From: CAIKBL01 sp050247235
Lineage (GTDB): Bacteria; Pseudomonadota; Gammaproteobacteria; Ga0077536
Direction of reading: 5' to 3'
NCBI GenBank assembly: GCA_050247235.1
Contig: JBFWUN010000003.1
Span: 74,035-138,034, forward strand
Length of the DNA: 64,000 nucleotides
Positions 17,189 to 25,979 of this stretch are shown in pieces; position 1 is the stretch's first letter, and each line of letters opens with the position of its first letter. The translations under genes were made by a program, and so were the position numbers. Under the pieces are notes generated by a model, which was not told the DNA's origin, made no database searches, and saw only the letters and a list, made by a program, of their open reading frames with translations.

Positions 17189-17773
17189 TCACCGCCCGGT
17201 CACCATCCCTGCCGCCGGACGCTTCGCGTGACAGATCAGGTTGTAGTTCACCACGCAGCGCGGGCCTTTGCGCGGGATCCCGCCGCCGTGGTAGACCGTG
17301 CCGTCGAACACCAGCAGCCGGCCCTTCTTCGGCTCGACTTCCTGCACCACCTCGTTCTGCTTGTTGAAGAACACCGTGTTGCCGTCCGCTTCGTTGACGT
17401 AGTACAGCAGCACGGTGTGCGGAATCGGGAAGTCGATGTGCGGCGCGTAATGCCGGAGCTCGGTCTCGTACGGCAGGATGAGGTAGATGCGCGCCGACAT
17501 CAGCTCCTGGAGAACCAGGTTCTCGGCGCGGCAGAACAGCTTGGGGATCTCGAAGAACGTGTCGAAGTGCACCGAGTTCGACGCGCTCGACTTCAGCACG
17601 TGGTAGAACGACATCGGCGGCTCGCCGCGCGCGTCGAGCGCGGTCTCCTCGTACTTGCACCGGAACTCGATGCTCGGGTGAAGCATGTGGCTGCCGGCGC
17701 GGCCGAGGATCTGGAGCTCGTAATGTTCCTGCAGCCACTCGGGCACGAGATCGTCGTAGACCTTGAAAAACAT
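17189..17773 (-). CDS. 2-oxoglutarate/Fe(II) dioxygenase family protein
   Basis: Small (194-residue) jelly-roll dioxygenase of unknown substrate. The iron ligands are H112-x-D114 in HYAPHIDFP and a distal His near residue 162 in VYHGGG, with the 2-oxoglutarate Arg in GPRCVVNYN. The start at 17773 (MFFKVYDDLVPEW) is favoured because GGGGGAG lies just upstream and the preceding 38 residues of the frame are low in family character. It lies convergent with the acyl-CoA dehydrogenase and divergent from the nitroreductase. Members near phage-like and antibiotic genes share this fold, so no pathway role is proposed. Confidence 0.82.
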   Translation of the reverse strand: MFFKVYDDLVPEWLQEHYELQILGRAGSHMLHPSIEFRCKYEETALDARGEPPMSFYHVLKSSASNSVHFDTFFEIPKLFCRAENLVLQELMSARIYLILPYETELRHYAPHIDFPIPHTVLLYYVNEADGNTVFFNKQNEVVQEVEPKKGRLLVFDGTVYHGGGIPRKGPRCVVNYNLICHAKRPAAGMVTGR

Positions 17774-18016
17774 TCCGGGCTCCCCCGCATCGCCCCGTGT
17801 GCCCGGGGCTGCGACTCGTGACGACGACTGCGTGACTGCAACGGCGTGGAGCGATGATTCGCCGCGCCGCCGGTCGATGTCAATCATTCCTACGCGAGCG
17901 CGACGGACCTTCCGGGAGTCTTGCGCCGCAACATCTGACGCGGCGAATCACGTCCGCGTCGTGCCCCCGCGCGGCACGACTACAATGCCCGGCCAATCAC
18001 CCTTGCGAGGACCCGT

Positions 18017-18697
18017 ATGACTTCCGCCGTCGACGAAGCCATCACGTCGCGCCGCTCCGTGCGCGCCTTCCTGCCGACCCCGGTGCCGCGCCAGACCGTG
18101 GAGGCACTGCTGACGGTGGCCTCGCGTGCGGCCTCGGGCACCAACATCCAGCCGTGGCAGGTGCACGTGGTGACCGGGGAATCCAAGGCGCGGCTGTCCG
18201 CCGCGATCCTCGACGTGTTCAATGATCCGGCACGGCTCGCGAAGCACCAGAGTGAGTTCTCGATCTACCCGGACGAGTGGATCTCCCCGTACATCGATCG
18301 CCGCCGCAAGGTCGGCTGGGATCTCTACGGGCTGCTCGGCATCGGCAAGGGCGATCGCGAACGCACCCACGCCCAGCACGCCCGTAATTTCCTGTTCTTC
18401 GACGCCCCGGTCGGGCTCATCTTCACGCTCCACCGCAGCCTCGGCTACGCGGCGTGGGTCGATTACGGGATGTTCATGGGCAACCTGATGACGGCCGCCC
18501 GCGCGCGCGGCCTGCACACCTGCCCGCAGTTCGCGTTCGCGCAGTTCCAGCGCGTGATCGCGGAGGTGCTGCCGCTGCCTGCCCACGAGCGGGTGTTGTG
18601 CGGCATGTCGCTCGGATACGAAGATACGGGCGCCGTCGAGAACACGCTGCGCTCCGAGCGCGCCCCGCTCGCCGAGTGGACCACGTTCCACGCGTGA
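18017..18697 (+). CDS. Nitroreductase-family FMN enzyme
   Basis: FMN-dependent NAD(P)H oxidoreductase of 226 residues. The family opening ITSRRSVRAFLPTPVPRQTVEALL and the FMN-phosphate segment ASRAASGTNIQPWQVHVV are present, with YGMFMGNLMTAARARGLHTC in the dimer region. Such enzymes reduce nitro groups, quinones or enones; substrate is unknown. TACAAT at 17981-17986 is a possible -10 element, and GAGGA precedes the ATG. It heads a set of rightward genes (LLM oxidoreductase, CoA-transferase, hydratase) and is one of two nitroreductases in this cluster; the other is at 28571. Confidence 0.9.
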   Translation: MTSAVDEAITSRRSVRAFLPTPVPRQTVEALLTVASRAASGTNIQPWQVHVVTGESKARLSAAILDVFNDPARLAKHQSEFSIYPDEWISPYIDRRRKVGWDLYGLLGIGKGDRERTHAQHARNFLFFDAPVGLIFTLHRSLGYAAWVDYGMFMGNLMTAARARGLHTCPQFAFAQFQRVIAEVLPLPAHERVLCGMSLGYEDTGAVENTLRSERAPLAEWTTFHA

Positions 18698-18743
18698 CGC
18701 GGACAACCGGCCTCCATCCGTTCAGGACCAGAAGGAAGATCAC

Positions 18744-19832
18744 ATGGAACTCGGCTACTTCATGATGCCGCTGCACCACGCGGACAGCGACTATCACCGC
18801 ACCCTGCAGGATGACGTGGAGGCGGTGGTGCTTGCCGACACCCTCGGCTTCAGCGAGGCCTGGGTGGGCGAACACTATTCCGCGGCGGTGGAGCAGATCA
18901 CGTCTCCGCTGCTGTTCCACGCCAACCTCATCGCGCGCACCCGCCAGATCAAGCTCGCCACCGGCGTGATGTGCCTGCCGCAGTACCATCCGGCGGTGAT
19001 CGCGGGCCAGGCCGCGATGTTCGACCACCTCAGCAACGGGCGCTTCATCATGGGCGTGGGGCCGGGCGGGCTGCCGTCGGACTTCGAGCTCTTCGGCGTC
19101 ATGGACAAGAACCGGATGGAGATGGTGGAGGAATCGCTGTCGCACATCCTCAAGCTGTGGACCACCGAGCCTCCGTACCATCTCCACGGCAAGCACTGGA
19201 CGGTCGACATGAGCCAGTGGACGCATCACGACATCAAGATGGGCTACGTGCCGAAGCCGCTGCAGCAGCCGCATCCGCCGATCGCGATGTCCGCGATGAG
19301 CCCGTCATCGGCGTCCATCCGCTTCGCCGGTGAGCGCGGCTACCTGCCGGTATCGGCGAACTTCATCGCCGAGTGGTCGCTCGCGACCCACTGGCCGACC
19401 TACGTCGAAGGTGCGAAGTCTGCCGGCCGCACCCCGAATCCGGCGGACTGGCACATCGCGCGCAGCGTGTTCGTTGCGGAAACCGATGCACAGGCAGCCG
19501 ACTTCGTGCGCGCACCCGGCGGCGCGTACGACTACTACTACGACTATCTCTTCAAGATCTTCGATCGCACGAACTACCGCGCACCGTTTGTCGCCAACGC
19601 CGGCGACGACCCGGCCCGCCTCGACCACGTGCAGGTCCGGGACGCCTGCGTGATCCATGGCAGCCCGGAAACCGTGGCGCGGAAGATCCTGGCGCTGCGC
19701 GAGCGCGTGGGGGATTTCGGCACCTTGCTGTACGCGGCGCACGACTGGCAGGACAAGCCGGCCATGAAGCGCTCGATGGAACTCATGGCGACCGAAGTGA
19801 TGCCGCGCGTGAACCGCGCGACCACGCACTGA
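18744..19832 (+). CDS. LLM-class flavin-dependent monooxygenase (luciferase-like)
   Basis: Bacterial-luciferase-fold enzyme of 362 residues that uses reduced FMN (or F420) to oxygenate an organic substrate. Typical features are LGFSEAWVGEHYSAAVEQITSP, RQIKLATGVMCLPQYHPAV and the GRFIMGVGPGGLPSDFELFG segment. The length and the GEHY motif resemble limonene- and alkanal-type monooxygenases. The neighbouring nitroreductase-family flavoenzyme could supply reduced flavin, though that is only a suggestion. It lies 46 bp after the nitroreductase, likely in one transcript. The GGAAGA ribosome-binding site is clear. Confidence 0.9.
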   Translation: MELGYFMMPLHHADSDYHRTLQDDVEAVVLADTLGFSEAWVGEHYSAAVEQITSPLLFHANLIARTRQIKLATGVMCLPQYHPAVIAGQAAMFDHLSNGRFIMGVGPGGLPSDFELFGVMDKNRMEMVEESLSHILKLWTTEPPYHLHGKHWTVDMSQWTHHDIKMGYVPKPLQQPHPPIAMSAMSPSSASIRFAGERGYLPVSANFIAEWSLATHWPTYVEGAKSAGRTPNPADWHIARSVFVAETDAQAADFVRAPGGAYDYYYDYLFKIFDRTNYRAPFVANAGDDPARLDHVQVRDACVIHGSPETVARKILALRERVGDFGTLLYAAHDWQDKPAMKRSMELMATEVMPRVNRATTH

Positions 19833-19943
19833 GTGACGCGGCAGGGGACCCCGCGCGCGCCGGACGCTGGCGTTCGCGGGCACCCTGCGGGTAACGTGTG
19901 CGACGCGCCGCGTCCGCGGCCGGAGTGACGAGGAGACCTCCCG

Positions 19944-21125
19944 ATGGAACCCCTGCAGGGCATCCGCATCATCGATGTGACCACCAACGCCTCGGGCCCG
20001 ATGGCCGCCGGCATGCTGGCGGACCAGGGCGCGGACGTTATCCGCTTCGAGACCGTCGGCAGCGGCGATCCGTCCCGCCACGTCGGCGGTACCCGCGGCG
20101 GCGTGTCGGCCTACAACGCGTACATGAACCGCAACAAGCGATCGATGGCGGTGGATCTCAAGAACGGTGCGCTGCGGCCATGGCTCTACAAGCTCGTCGA
20201 GACGGCCGACGTGTTCATTCAGAACTCGCGGCCCGGTGCGCTGGACCGCTGCGGGTTCGGCTTCGGGGATCTGCACCGGATCAATCCCAACCTCGTCTAC
20301 GTGTCCATCTCGGGTTTCGGACAGACGGGGCCCGGAGCGAAGCAGCGGGTCTATGACCCCGTCATCCAATGCGTGTCCGGGTTCGCGGCCGCGCAGGGGA
20401 CGGGCGGTGAACCCACCCTGATGAAGACGATCGCAAGCGACAAGGTCGCCGCGGTGACCGCCGCACAGGCAATCTCTTCCGCGCTGTTCGCGCGCCAGCG
20501 CGGCCTCGTCCAGGGTCACCACGTGGAGATCTCGATGCTCGACGCGAGCCTCGCGTTCCTGTGGCCGGAAGTGTTCTGGAATCACGGGTTCGTCGGCGCG
20601 GACGGGGTGACGCCAAAGGCGCCGATCGCCGAGTTCTACAAGCTGCTGCGCACCGCCGACGGCGCCATCACGATGATCATCGTCGGTGACGGCGAATTCG
20701 CCGGCGCGTGCCGCGCGCTCGGCACCGAGGCGATGCTGGACAACCCGCATTTCCGGACGCTGTCCGACCGGTTTGCGCATTACGGCGAGATGCACGCGGC
20801 GTTCGAGGCGGCGTCCATGTCGCGCCATTCGGACGAGCTCATCGCGCGCCTGCTCGCCGAGGACGTGCCGTGCGCGAAGGTCAACACCCTGGACGAGGTG
20901 TGCGAGGATCCCCGCGTGACCCATCGCCAGAGCGTGATCGAGTACGACCATCCGCGCGGCGGCCGCCTGCGCCAGGCACGCGCACCGGCAATCTTCGCCG
21001 GCGAACCCTGCACGGTGCGGCGCCCCGCGCCTGCGCTCGGCGAACACACGATGGAGCTGCTGAAGTCGGTCGGCGCCACCGCGGGCGACCTGGACCTGCT
21101 GCTCAAGGCCGGCGCGATCGGCTGA
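19944..21125 (+). CDS. Class III (CaiB/BaiF) CoA-transferase
   Basis: Moves CoA from one thioester to another carboxylic acid, through an aspartyl-CoA intermediate. The catalytic Asp is in the segment VEISMLDASLAFLWPE, and the N-terminal family start GIRIIDVTTNASGPMAAGMLADQGADVIRFE is clear. Its 393 residues are standard. Relatives act on carnitine, bile acids, formate/oxalate, mesaconate and alkyl-succinates, so the substrate cannot be chosen. ATG 19944 follows GAGGAG. The enoyl-CoA hydratase gene starts 25 bp downstream in the same direction, supporting a shared CoA pathway. Confidence 0.93.
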   Translation: MEPLQGIRIIDVTTNASGPMAAGMLADQGADVIRFETVGSGDPSRHVGGTRGGVSAYNAYMNRNKRSMAVDLKNGALRPWLYKLVETADVFIQNSRPGALDRCGFGFGDLHRINPNLVYVSISGFGQTGPGAKQRVYDPVIQCVSGFAAAQGTGGEPTLMKTIASDKVAAVTAAQAISSALFARQRGLVQGHHVEISMLDASLAFLWPEVFWNHGFVGADGVTPKAPIAEFYKLLRTADGAITMIIVGDGEFAGACRALGTEAMLDNPHFRTLSDRFAHYGEMHAAFEAASMSRHSDELIARLLAEDVPCAKVNTLDEVCEDPRVTHRQSVIEYDHPRGGRLRQARAPAIFAGEPCTVRRPAPALGEHTMELLKSVGATAGDLDLLLKAGAIG

Positions 21126-21150
21126 ACCTTACCCCCCCCGGAGGAACCGT

Positions 21151-21906
21151 ATGCCGATCCTGGTCGACACCCCGCGTCCGCACGTCGCGCTCGTCACCAT
21201 CGACAACCTGCCCAAGCACAACGCGATGAGCCGCGCGATGATGGCCGAGCTCGCCGGGCACTGGGACCGGCTGGAGACATCGGACTGCCGCTGCATCGTG
21301 ATCACGGGCGCCGGTGACAAGGCGTTCAACGCGGGGGCCGACGTCAGCGGGGACCTCAGCGCGAGCGAGGAGACCGCGCGCATGGTCAACCGGGCGCTGC
21401 TGAAGACCTCTGCCTATCCCAAGCCGATCATCGCCGCGGTCAACGGCGTATGCGCGGGCGGCGGGGTCGAGCTCATGCTCGGCACCGACATCCGCGTCGC
21501 CGCGCCGCACGCCCGCTTCGGACTGCCGGAGGTCAAGTGGGGCATCTACCCGTTCGGCGGCGCCACCGCCAAGCTGGTCGAGCAGATCGGCTACGTGCAC
21601 GCGATGAAGCTCCTCCTGACCGCACAGATGATCGATGCGCGCGAAGCACTGCGCATCGACCTCGTGAACGAGATCGTGCCGGCCGACCAGCTGCTCGAAC
21701 GCGCGCTCGAGATCGCGAGCACGATCGCGGCGAACAGCCCCGCCGCGGTCCAGGCTGCCAAGCGCCACATCGCGGAGGGTGTCGTTGAGCGCGTGCTTGC
21801 GCGCGAGCCGGCCGAACAGGCTGCCGGCGACCGCGTGCGCGCAAGCCCGGATTTCAACGAGGGAGTCGCCGCGTTTCGCGAGAAGCGCGCGCCGCGCTAC
21901 GAATGA
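21151..21906 (+). CDS. Enoyl-CoA hydratase
   Basis: Crotonase-fold enzyme of 251 residues adding water to a 2-enoyl-CoA. The motifs KHNAMSRAMMAEL, GDKAFNAGADVS and NGVCAGGGVELMLGTDIRVAA form the oxyanion hole. The segment FGLPEVKWGIYPFGGATAKL keeps a glutamate at the position of crotonase Glu144, giving a better fit to a true hydratase than the paralog at 13566. The GGAGGA ribosome-binding site precedes ATG 21151. It follows the CoA-transferase closely and precedes the SMP-30-like protein in the same operon. Confidence 0.92.
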   Translation: MPILVDTPRPHVALVTIDNLPKHNAMSRAMMAELAGHWDRLETSDCRCIVITGAGDKAFNAGADVSGDLSASEETARMVNRALLKTSAYPKPIIAAVNGVCAGGGVELMLGTDIRVAAPHARFGLPEVKWGIYPFGGATAKLVEQIGYVHAMKLLLTAQMIDAREALRIDLVNEIVPADQLLERALEIASTIAANSPAAVQAAKRHIAEGVVERVLAREPAEQAAGDRVRASPDFNEGVAAFREKRAPRYE

Positions 21907-21934
21907 CCCACCGCGCCGGCCGGGAGGACGCACG

Positions 21935-22882
21935 ATGACGCGCCCGAAGGCGCTGGCGCTGAGCGACTGTCGCAAGGTCGGCGTGGGGGTCAGGCGACCG
22001 GAGGACGTGGTGGTCGCACGCGACGGCACGGTGTGGATCTCGGACCAGGCCAGCGCGTGTGCGCGCGTGCGGGCGGACGGCGGCCTCGATCGGGTCGGGC
22101 ACGCGGGCGGCGCGCCCAATGGCATCAACCTGGATCCCGACGGCCGGATCCTGATCGCGAACTTCGGCGGGCCGGAGGACGGCCGTGGTCCCCTGCAGCG
22201 GCTCGATCCCCGGACGGGCGACGTGACCACCCTGGTGGACGCAATCGGCGGGCGGACGTTGTTCGGCGCCAACTACCCGCTGGTCGACTCCCGCGGCCGC
22301 ATCTGGTGCTCGCACTCCACGTTCGGGCCGCTCGACGCGGCGTTTGACGGGCTCGACGACGGAGCCATTTTCCGCGTCGATCCGGACGGCAAGGTGACCG
22401 TCGCCGCCGAGGGGATCCGCTTCGCGAACGGCATCGCGTTCGATGCCGAGGAGAAATACCTCTATGTCTGCGAGACGGCCGCGTGTGACGTGGTGCGCCT
22501 GCCCCTGCTGCCCGACGGCCTGCTCGGCCCGCCGGAACGCTATGGGCCGCAGCTCGGCTACACCCACAAGGAAGTGCAGTCGCGTCGCCCGCTGACCCTG
22601 GAACTCCGCAGCCAGCTCGGCGCCACCGACGGCTGCGGGTTCGACCAGGAGGGCAACCTGTGGGTCACGCTGGTGCTCGCGAACAGGATCGTGGCGATCA
22701 CGCCGGGCGGCGACGTCGTGACGATCCTCTCCGACCCGGAAGGCAAGGTGATGTCCCGCCCGACCAACGTCAGCTGGGGCGGCCCGGATCTGCGCGATCT
22801 CTACATCGGCAGCGTCGCCAGCGACTACGTGCTGCACGTCCGGAGCCCCGTGCCCGGGCTGCCGCTCGTCCACCAGCGCTGA
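21935..22882 (+). CDS. SMP-30/gluconolactonase/LRE-like beta-propeller protein
   Basis: Six-bladed beta-propeller hydrolase of 315 residues in the SMP-30/gluconolactonase group. Repeated blade segments are seen: PEDVVVARDGTVWISDQ, PNGINLDPDGRILIANFGG, VDSRGRIWCSHS, IRFANGIAFDAEEKYLYVCET and GCGFDQEGNLWVTLV. These hold the usual metal-binding Glu, Asn and Asp positions. The likely reaction is hydrolysis of a lactone, for example one formed by a Baeyer-Villiger step. The start at 21935 follows GGGAGGA; the frame extends back through the previous gene but that part is not family-like. It belongs to the CoA-transferase operon. Confidence 0.88.
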   Translation: MTRPKALALSDCRKVGVGVRRPEDVVVARDGTVWISDQASACARVRADGGLDRVGHAGGAPNGINLDPDGRILIANFGGPEDGRGPLQRLDPRTGDVTTLVDAIGGRTLFGANYPLVDSRGRIWCSHSTFGPLDAAFDGLDDGAIFRVDPDGKVTVAAEGIRFANGIAFDAEEKYLYVCETAACDVVRLPLLPDGLLGPPERYGPQLGYTHKEVQSRRPLTLELRSQLGATDGCGFDQEGNLWVTLVLANRIVAITPGGDVVTILSDPEGKVMSRPTNVSWGGPDLRDLYIGSVASDYVLHVRSPVPGLPLVHQR

Positions 22883-22934
22883 ACATCCCAGCATGCGCGC
22901 CCGACATTGAGCACCCCACCATGAGAACCCACTG

Positions 22935-23867
22935 GTGAGCGTGTTCTCGCCGCGCGACGATCACTTCCATTTCGCGGAGATGGGCGACGACTGGTGGGCC
23001 ACCGAGACCGCATGGTTCTCGTTCCACCACCCGGCGCGATCGCTCGGCGGCTGGTTCTACACGATGGTGCGCCCGAACATCGGTACCGTGGCCGGCGGCG
23101 CGTGGGTGTGGGATGCGACTGCGCACCTGCCATGGGAGGCGCTGTACTCGGCGAACTACACGGCCCTGCAGCTGCCGCCCGGCACCGATCTCGCGGACTG
23201 CACCTTGCCGAACGGCGTATCGATCCGTGTGCTCGAACCCTGCATGCGCTACGCGCTCGGCTATGCCGACGGGGAGCGCCTGCAGGCGACGCTCACGTTC
23301 ACGGGGGTGATGCCGCCGGAACCGCTGACCGCCGTCGGCTCCACGTTCGGCAGCGCACATCACTTCGACCAGCTCGGACGCGTGACCGGGGAGATCGTCC
23401 TGCACGGTGAGCGCATCGCGATCGACTGCCTGGGCATGCGCGACCGCACCTGGGGCCGGCGCCCGGAAGATCGCCCGCGCCAGGCGGCCTACGTGACCGG
23501 CGCGATCGACGCGGATCACGCGTTCCTTGCCGTCACCAACACGCGTCCCGAGGGCGACGCCGTGAGCTACGGGTTCCTGCGCCGCGCGGGCCGCACCGTC
23601 GGCCTCGCGGGCGGCCTGCGCACCGTGCAGCGCTGCCCCGTCAACGGCTGGATCACGCGCATCGTGCTCGACGCGCAGGACGCCGAGGGGCGCACCCTGC
23701 GCGCGGTGGGTGAGCCCGTCAGCCGCATCGTGCTCAATCGCCACACGTTCATCGACATCAACAGCCTGGTGCGCTGGGACGTGGACGGGGAAATCGCCTG
23801 GGGCGAGGACCAGGACATGTGGCCGGTGCACCGCTGGGCGCGGACGCGCCGCACGGCGCGCGGCTGA
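22935..23867 (+). CDS. Uncharacterised DUF7064/DUF7065-like protein
   Basis: A 310-residue protein without a known reaction. Recurrent tryptophans and segments such as DDWWATETAWFSFHHPARSLGGWFY and MRDRTWGRRPEDR suggest a two-domain lipocalin-like fold related to the DUF7064/DUF7065 and hydroxyneurosporene-synthase (CrtC)-like families, which often sit in terpenoid or steroid gene clusters. That assignment is from recollection of motif style, not a search. No signal peptide or membrane segment is seen. The GTG start at 22935 begins 53 bp after the SMP-30 gene, and the acyl-CoA ligase follows 20 bp later, so it is embedded in the catabolic operon. Confidence 0.6.
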   Translation: MSVFSPRDDHFHFAEMGDDWWATETAWFSFHHPARSLGGWFYTMVRPNIGTVAGGAWVWDATAHLPWEALYSANYTALQLPPGTDLADCTLPNGVSIRVLEPCMRYALGYADGERLQATLTFTGVMPPEPLTAVGSTFGSAHHFDQLGRVTGEIVLHGERIAIDCLGMRDRTWGRRPEDRPRQAAYVTGAIDADHAFLAVTNTRPEGDAVSYGFLRRAGRTVGLAGGLRTVQRCPVNGWITRIVLDAQDAEGRTLRAVGEPVSRIVLNRHTFIDINSLVRWDVDGEIAWGEDQDMWPVHRWARTRRTARG

Positions 23868-23886
23868 CGCCGCGATACCTGCCGGG

Positions 23887-25569
23887 ATGGAATTCGCGCC
23901 GCAGCTGACCGCCGCCCGCGTCGGGAACCTGACCGCGCGTGGCCTGTGGCAGAACCGGCTCGCCACCGATTACCTGGACGACGCCCTGGCGCGCGCCCCG
24001 GACGCGCTCGCGCTGGTCGATCACAACAGCATGGACGGCTCACGCACGCGCCTGACCTATCGCGAACTCGCCGCGCGCGTGGACCGCATCGCGTGCGCGC
24101 TGGCCGCGCTCGGCATCGGCCGCGGCGACGTGGTGGCCGTGCAGCTGCCGAACTGGTGGCACTACTCGGCCATCTACCTCGCGTGCGTGCGCCTTGGCGC
24201 GGTGATCAATCCGCTGATGCCGATCTTCCGCGAGCGCGAGCTGGAATTCATGCTGAAGCTCGCGGAGGCGCGGCTGCTGATCGTGCCGCAGACGTTCCGC
24301 GGCTTCGAGTATCCCGCGATGGTGGCGCGGCTGCGGCCCGCGCTGCCGCGCCTCGCGCACGTGCGGGTGGTGGGCGGCACGGATCCCGCGACGTCCTTCG
24401 AGGCCACCGTGCTGGGCGAGCCGTGGGAGACGCGCTGCGATCGTGCGGCGCTGTTCGCGGCCGGGCGCCCGGCGCCGGACGACGTCACCGAGGTGATGTA
24501 CACGTCCGGCACCACCGGCGAGCCGAAAGGCGTCATGCACACCGCGAATACGCTGTTCTGCAAGGCGCTGCTCGCAAGCGAGCTGTTCGGCTTCCGGCGC
24601 GATGATCGGATCTTCATGGGATCCCCGGTCGCGCACCAGACGGGCTTCATGTATGGCTGCCTGCTCGCGCTGTATCACCACGCGGCGTGCGTGCTCCAGG
24701 ACACCTGGGAGCCGGTGACGGCCGCGGCGGTCATCGCGCGCGAACGCTGCACCATCACGCTCGGGTCCACGCCGTTCCTGCGCGATCTCGTGCACGCGCC
24801 CGCGATCGATCCGCACGCCGTGGCGTGCCTGCGGCTGTTCCTGTGCGCCGGCGCGCCGATTCCGCGCGTGCTGGTGCACGCGGCGGCCGCGCGCTATCCC
24901 GCGATGTACGTGATGAGCGCGTGGGGAATGACCGAGATGGGCATTGCCACCGCCACCTACCCCGGTGACCCGGCCGAGAAAATCTTCGACACCGACGGCC
25001 GCGCGCTGCCGCACCAGGCCGTGCGGGTGATCGACGACGCCGGCCGCGCGGTGCCGCCAGGCGTGGAAGGTCGCCTGCAGGCGCGCTGCGCGACGACGTT
25101 CGTCGGCTACCTCAAGCGGCCCGAGGCGTACGGCGTGGACGCGGAGGGCTGGATCGAGACCGGTGACAACGCGCGGATGGATGCCGACGGCTACATCCGC
25201 ATCACGGGGCGTTCGAAGGATCTCATCATCCGCGGCGGCGAGAACATCCCGGTGGTCGAGGTGGAGGAGCTGCTGTACCGTCATCCGGCGGTCGCCGACG
25301 CCGCGGTCGTCGCGATGCCCGACGAGCGACTCGGCGAGCGCGGCTGCGCGTTCGTGACGTTGAAGGCGGGTGCATCGCTCGATTTCGACGGCATGATCGG
25401 CTATCTCACCGCCGCGCGGCTGATCAGACAGTACCTGCCGGAGCGGCTGGAAGTGATCGCGGAGTTCCCGCGCACGCCGAGCGGCAAGATCCAGAAATTC
25501 AGGCTGCGCGAGCTGGCCCGCGGACTGCGGCCGATGCGCGCGGCGCCCGGAGAAGGGAGCACGCAGTGA
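23887..25569 (+). CDS. AMP-forming acyl-CoA synthetase
   Basis: Activates a carboxylic acid with ATP and CoA through an acyl-adenylate. The ANL superfamily motifs are clear: the P-loop-like YTSGTTGEPKGVMH, MSAWGMTEMGIATATYPGD, the hinge RITGRSKDLIIRGGENIPV, and the C-terminal catalytic Lys in PSGKIQKFRLRE. The adenylation segment resembles cyclohexanecarboxylate- and LvaE-like ligases. ATG 23887 is chosen; the frame is open from 23710 inside the previous gene. It ends with a 4-bp GTGA overlap with a small protein gene and then the kinase-like gene, an arrangement reminiscent of the lva operon. Confidence 0.93.
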   Translation: MEFAPQLTAARVGNLTARGLWQNRLATDYLDDALARAPDALALVDHNSMDGSRTRLTYRELAARVDRIACALAALGIGRGDVVAVQLPNWWHYSAIYLACVRLGAVINPLMPIFRERELEFMLKLAEARLLIVPQTFRGFEYPAMVARLRPALPRLAHVRVVGGTDPATSFEATVLGEPWETRCDRAALFAAGRPAPDDVTEVMYTSGTTGEPKGVMHTANTLFCKALLASELFGFRRDDRIFMGSPVAHQTGFMYGCLLALYHHAACVLQDTWEPVTAAAVIARERCTITLGSTPFLRDLVHAPAIDPHAVACLRLFLCAGAPIPRVLVHAAAARYPAMYVMSAWGMTEMGIATATYPGDPAEKIFDTDGRALPHQAVRVIDDAGRAVPPGVEGRLQARCATTFVGYLKRPEAYGVDAEGWIETGDNARMDADGYIRITGRSKDLIIRGGENIPVVEVEELLYRHPAVADAAVVAMPDERLGERGCAFVTLKAGASLDFDGMIGYLTAARLIRQYLPERLEVIAEFPRTPSGKIQKFRLRELARGLRPMRAAPGEGSTQ

Positions 25570-25979
25570 CGGACGGCGAACTTCTGCAGCGTATCGCAGA
25601 CACGCTGAAGACGGAGATTGGCCCGGCGGTGGAAGGCGAATACCCGAAGACGCAGGCCTTCATGGCGGCCGTGGTGCTGCAGAAGCTCGGCCTGCAGCTC
25701 GCGCGCGCGGCCGATCATGCGCAGGCCGCGGCCGCGGATCTCGACGCGCTGCTCACCGACCTGCCGGCGCTCGCCGGGGCGGCACCGCTGCCGGCGGCGG
25801 TGGCCGACGCGCTTGCCGACCTGCGCGCCGCGCGGAACGACGCCGCGCTCTGCCGGCTCGTGGAAGCGCTGTACGGCGCACGCGATGCGCTGGGGAGCGG
25901 GCGCTTCGAGGCACTGCTGAATCGCGTGCGCCGCTGCCTGCGCCATGACATCGATCGTCGGCTGGAGTACGCAGCGTGA
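25566..25979 (+). CDS. Small helical protein, LvaB/DUF6285-like
   Basis: A 137-residue mostly helical protein with no catalytic motif. The N-terminal pattern LLQRIADTLKTEIGPAVEG...TQAFMAAVVLQKLGLQLAR resembles DUF6285 proteins, which include LvaB, the small partner needed by the hydroxyacyl-CoA kinase LvaA in Pseudomonas putida levulinate catabolism. It is locked between the ligase and kinase-like genes by 4-bp GTGA overlaps on both sides, so translational coupling and complex formation are likely. The family name is an inference from context and pattern; a profile search would settle it. Confidence 0.65.
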   Translation: MTDGELLQRIADTLKTEIGPAVEGEYPKTQAFMAAVVLQKLGLQLARAADHAQAAAADLDALLTDLPALAGAAPLPAAVADALADLRAARNDAALCRLVEALYGARDALGSGRFEALLNRVRRCLRHDIDRRLEYAA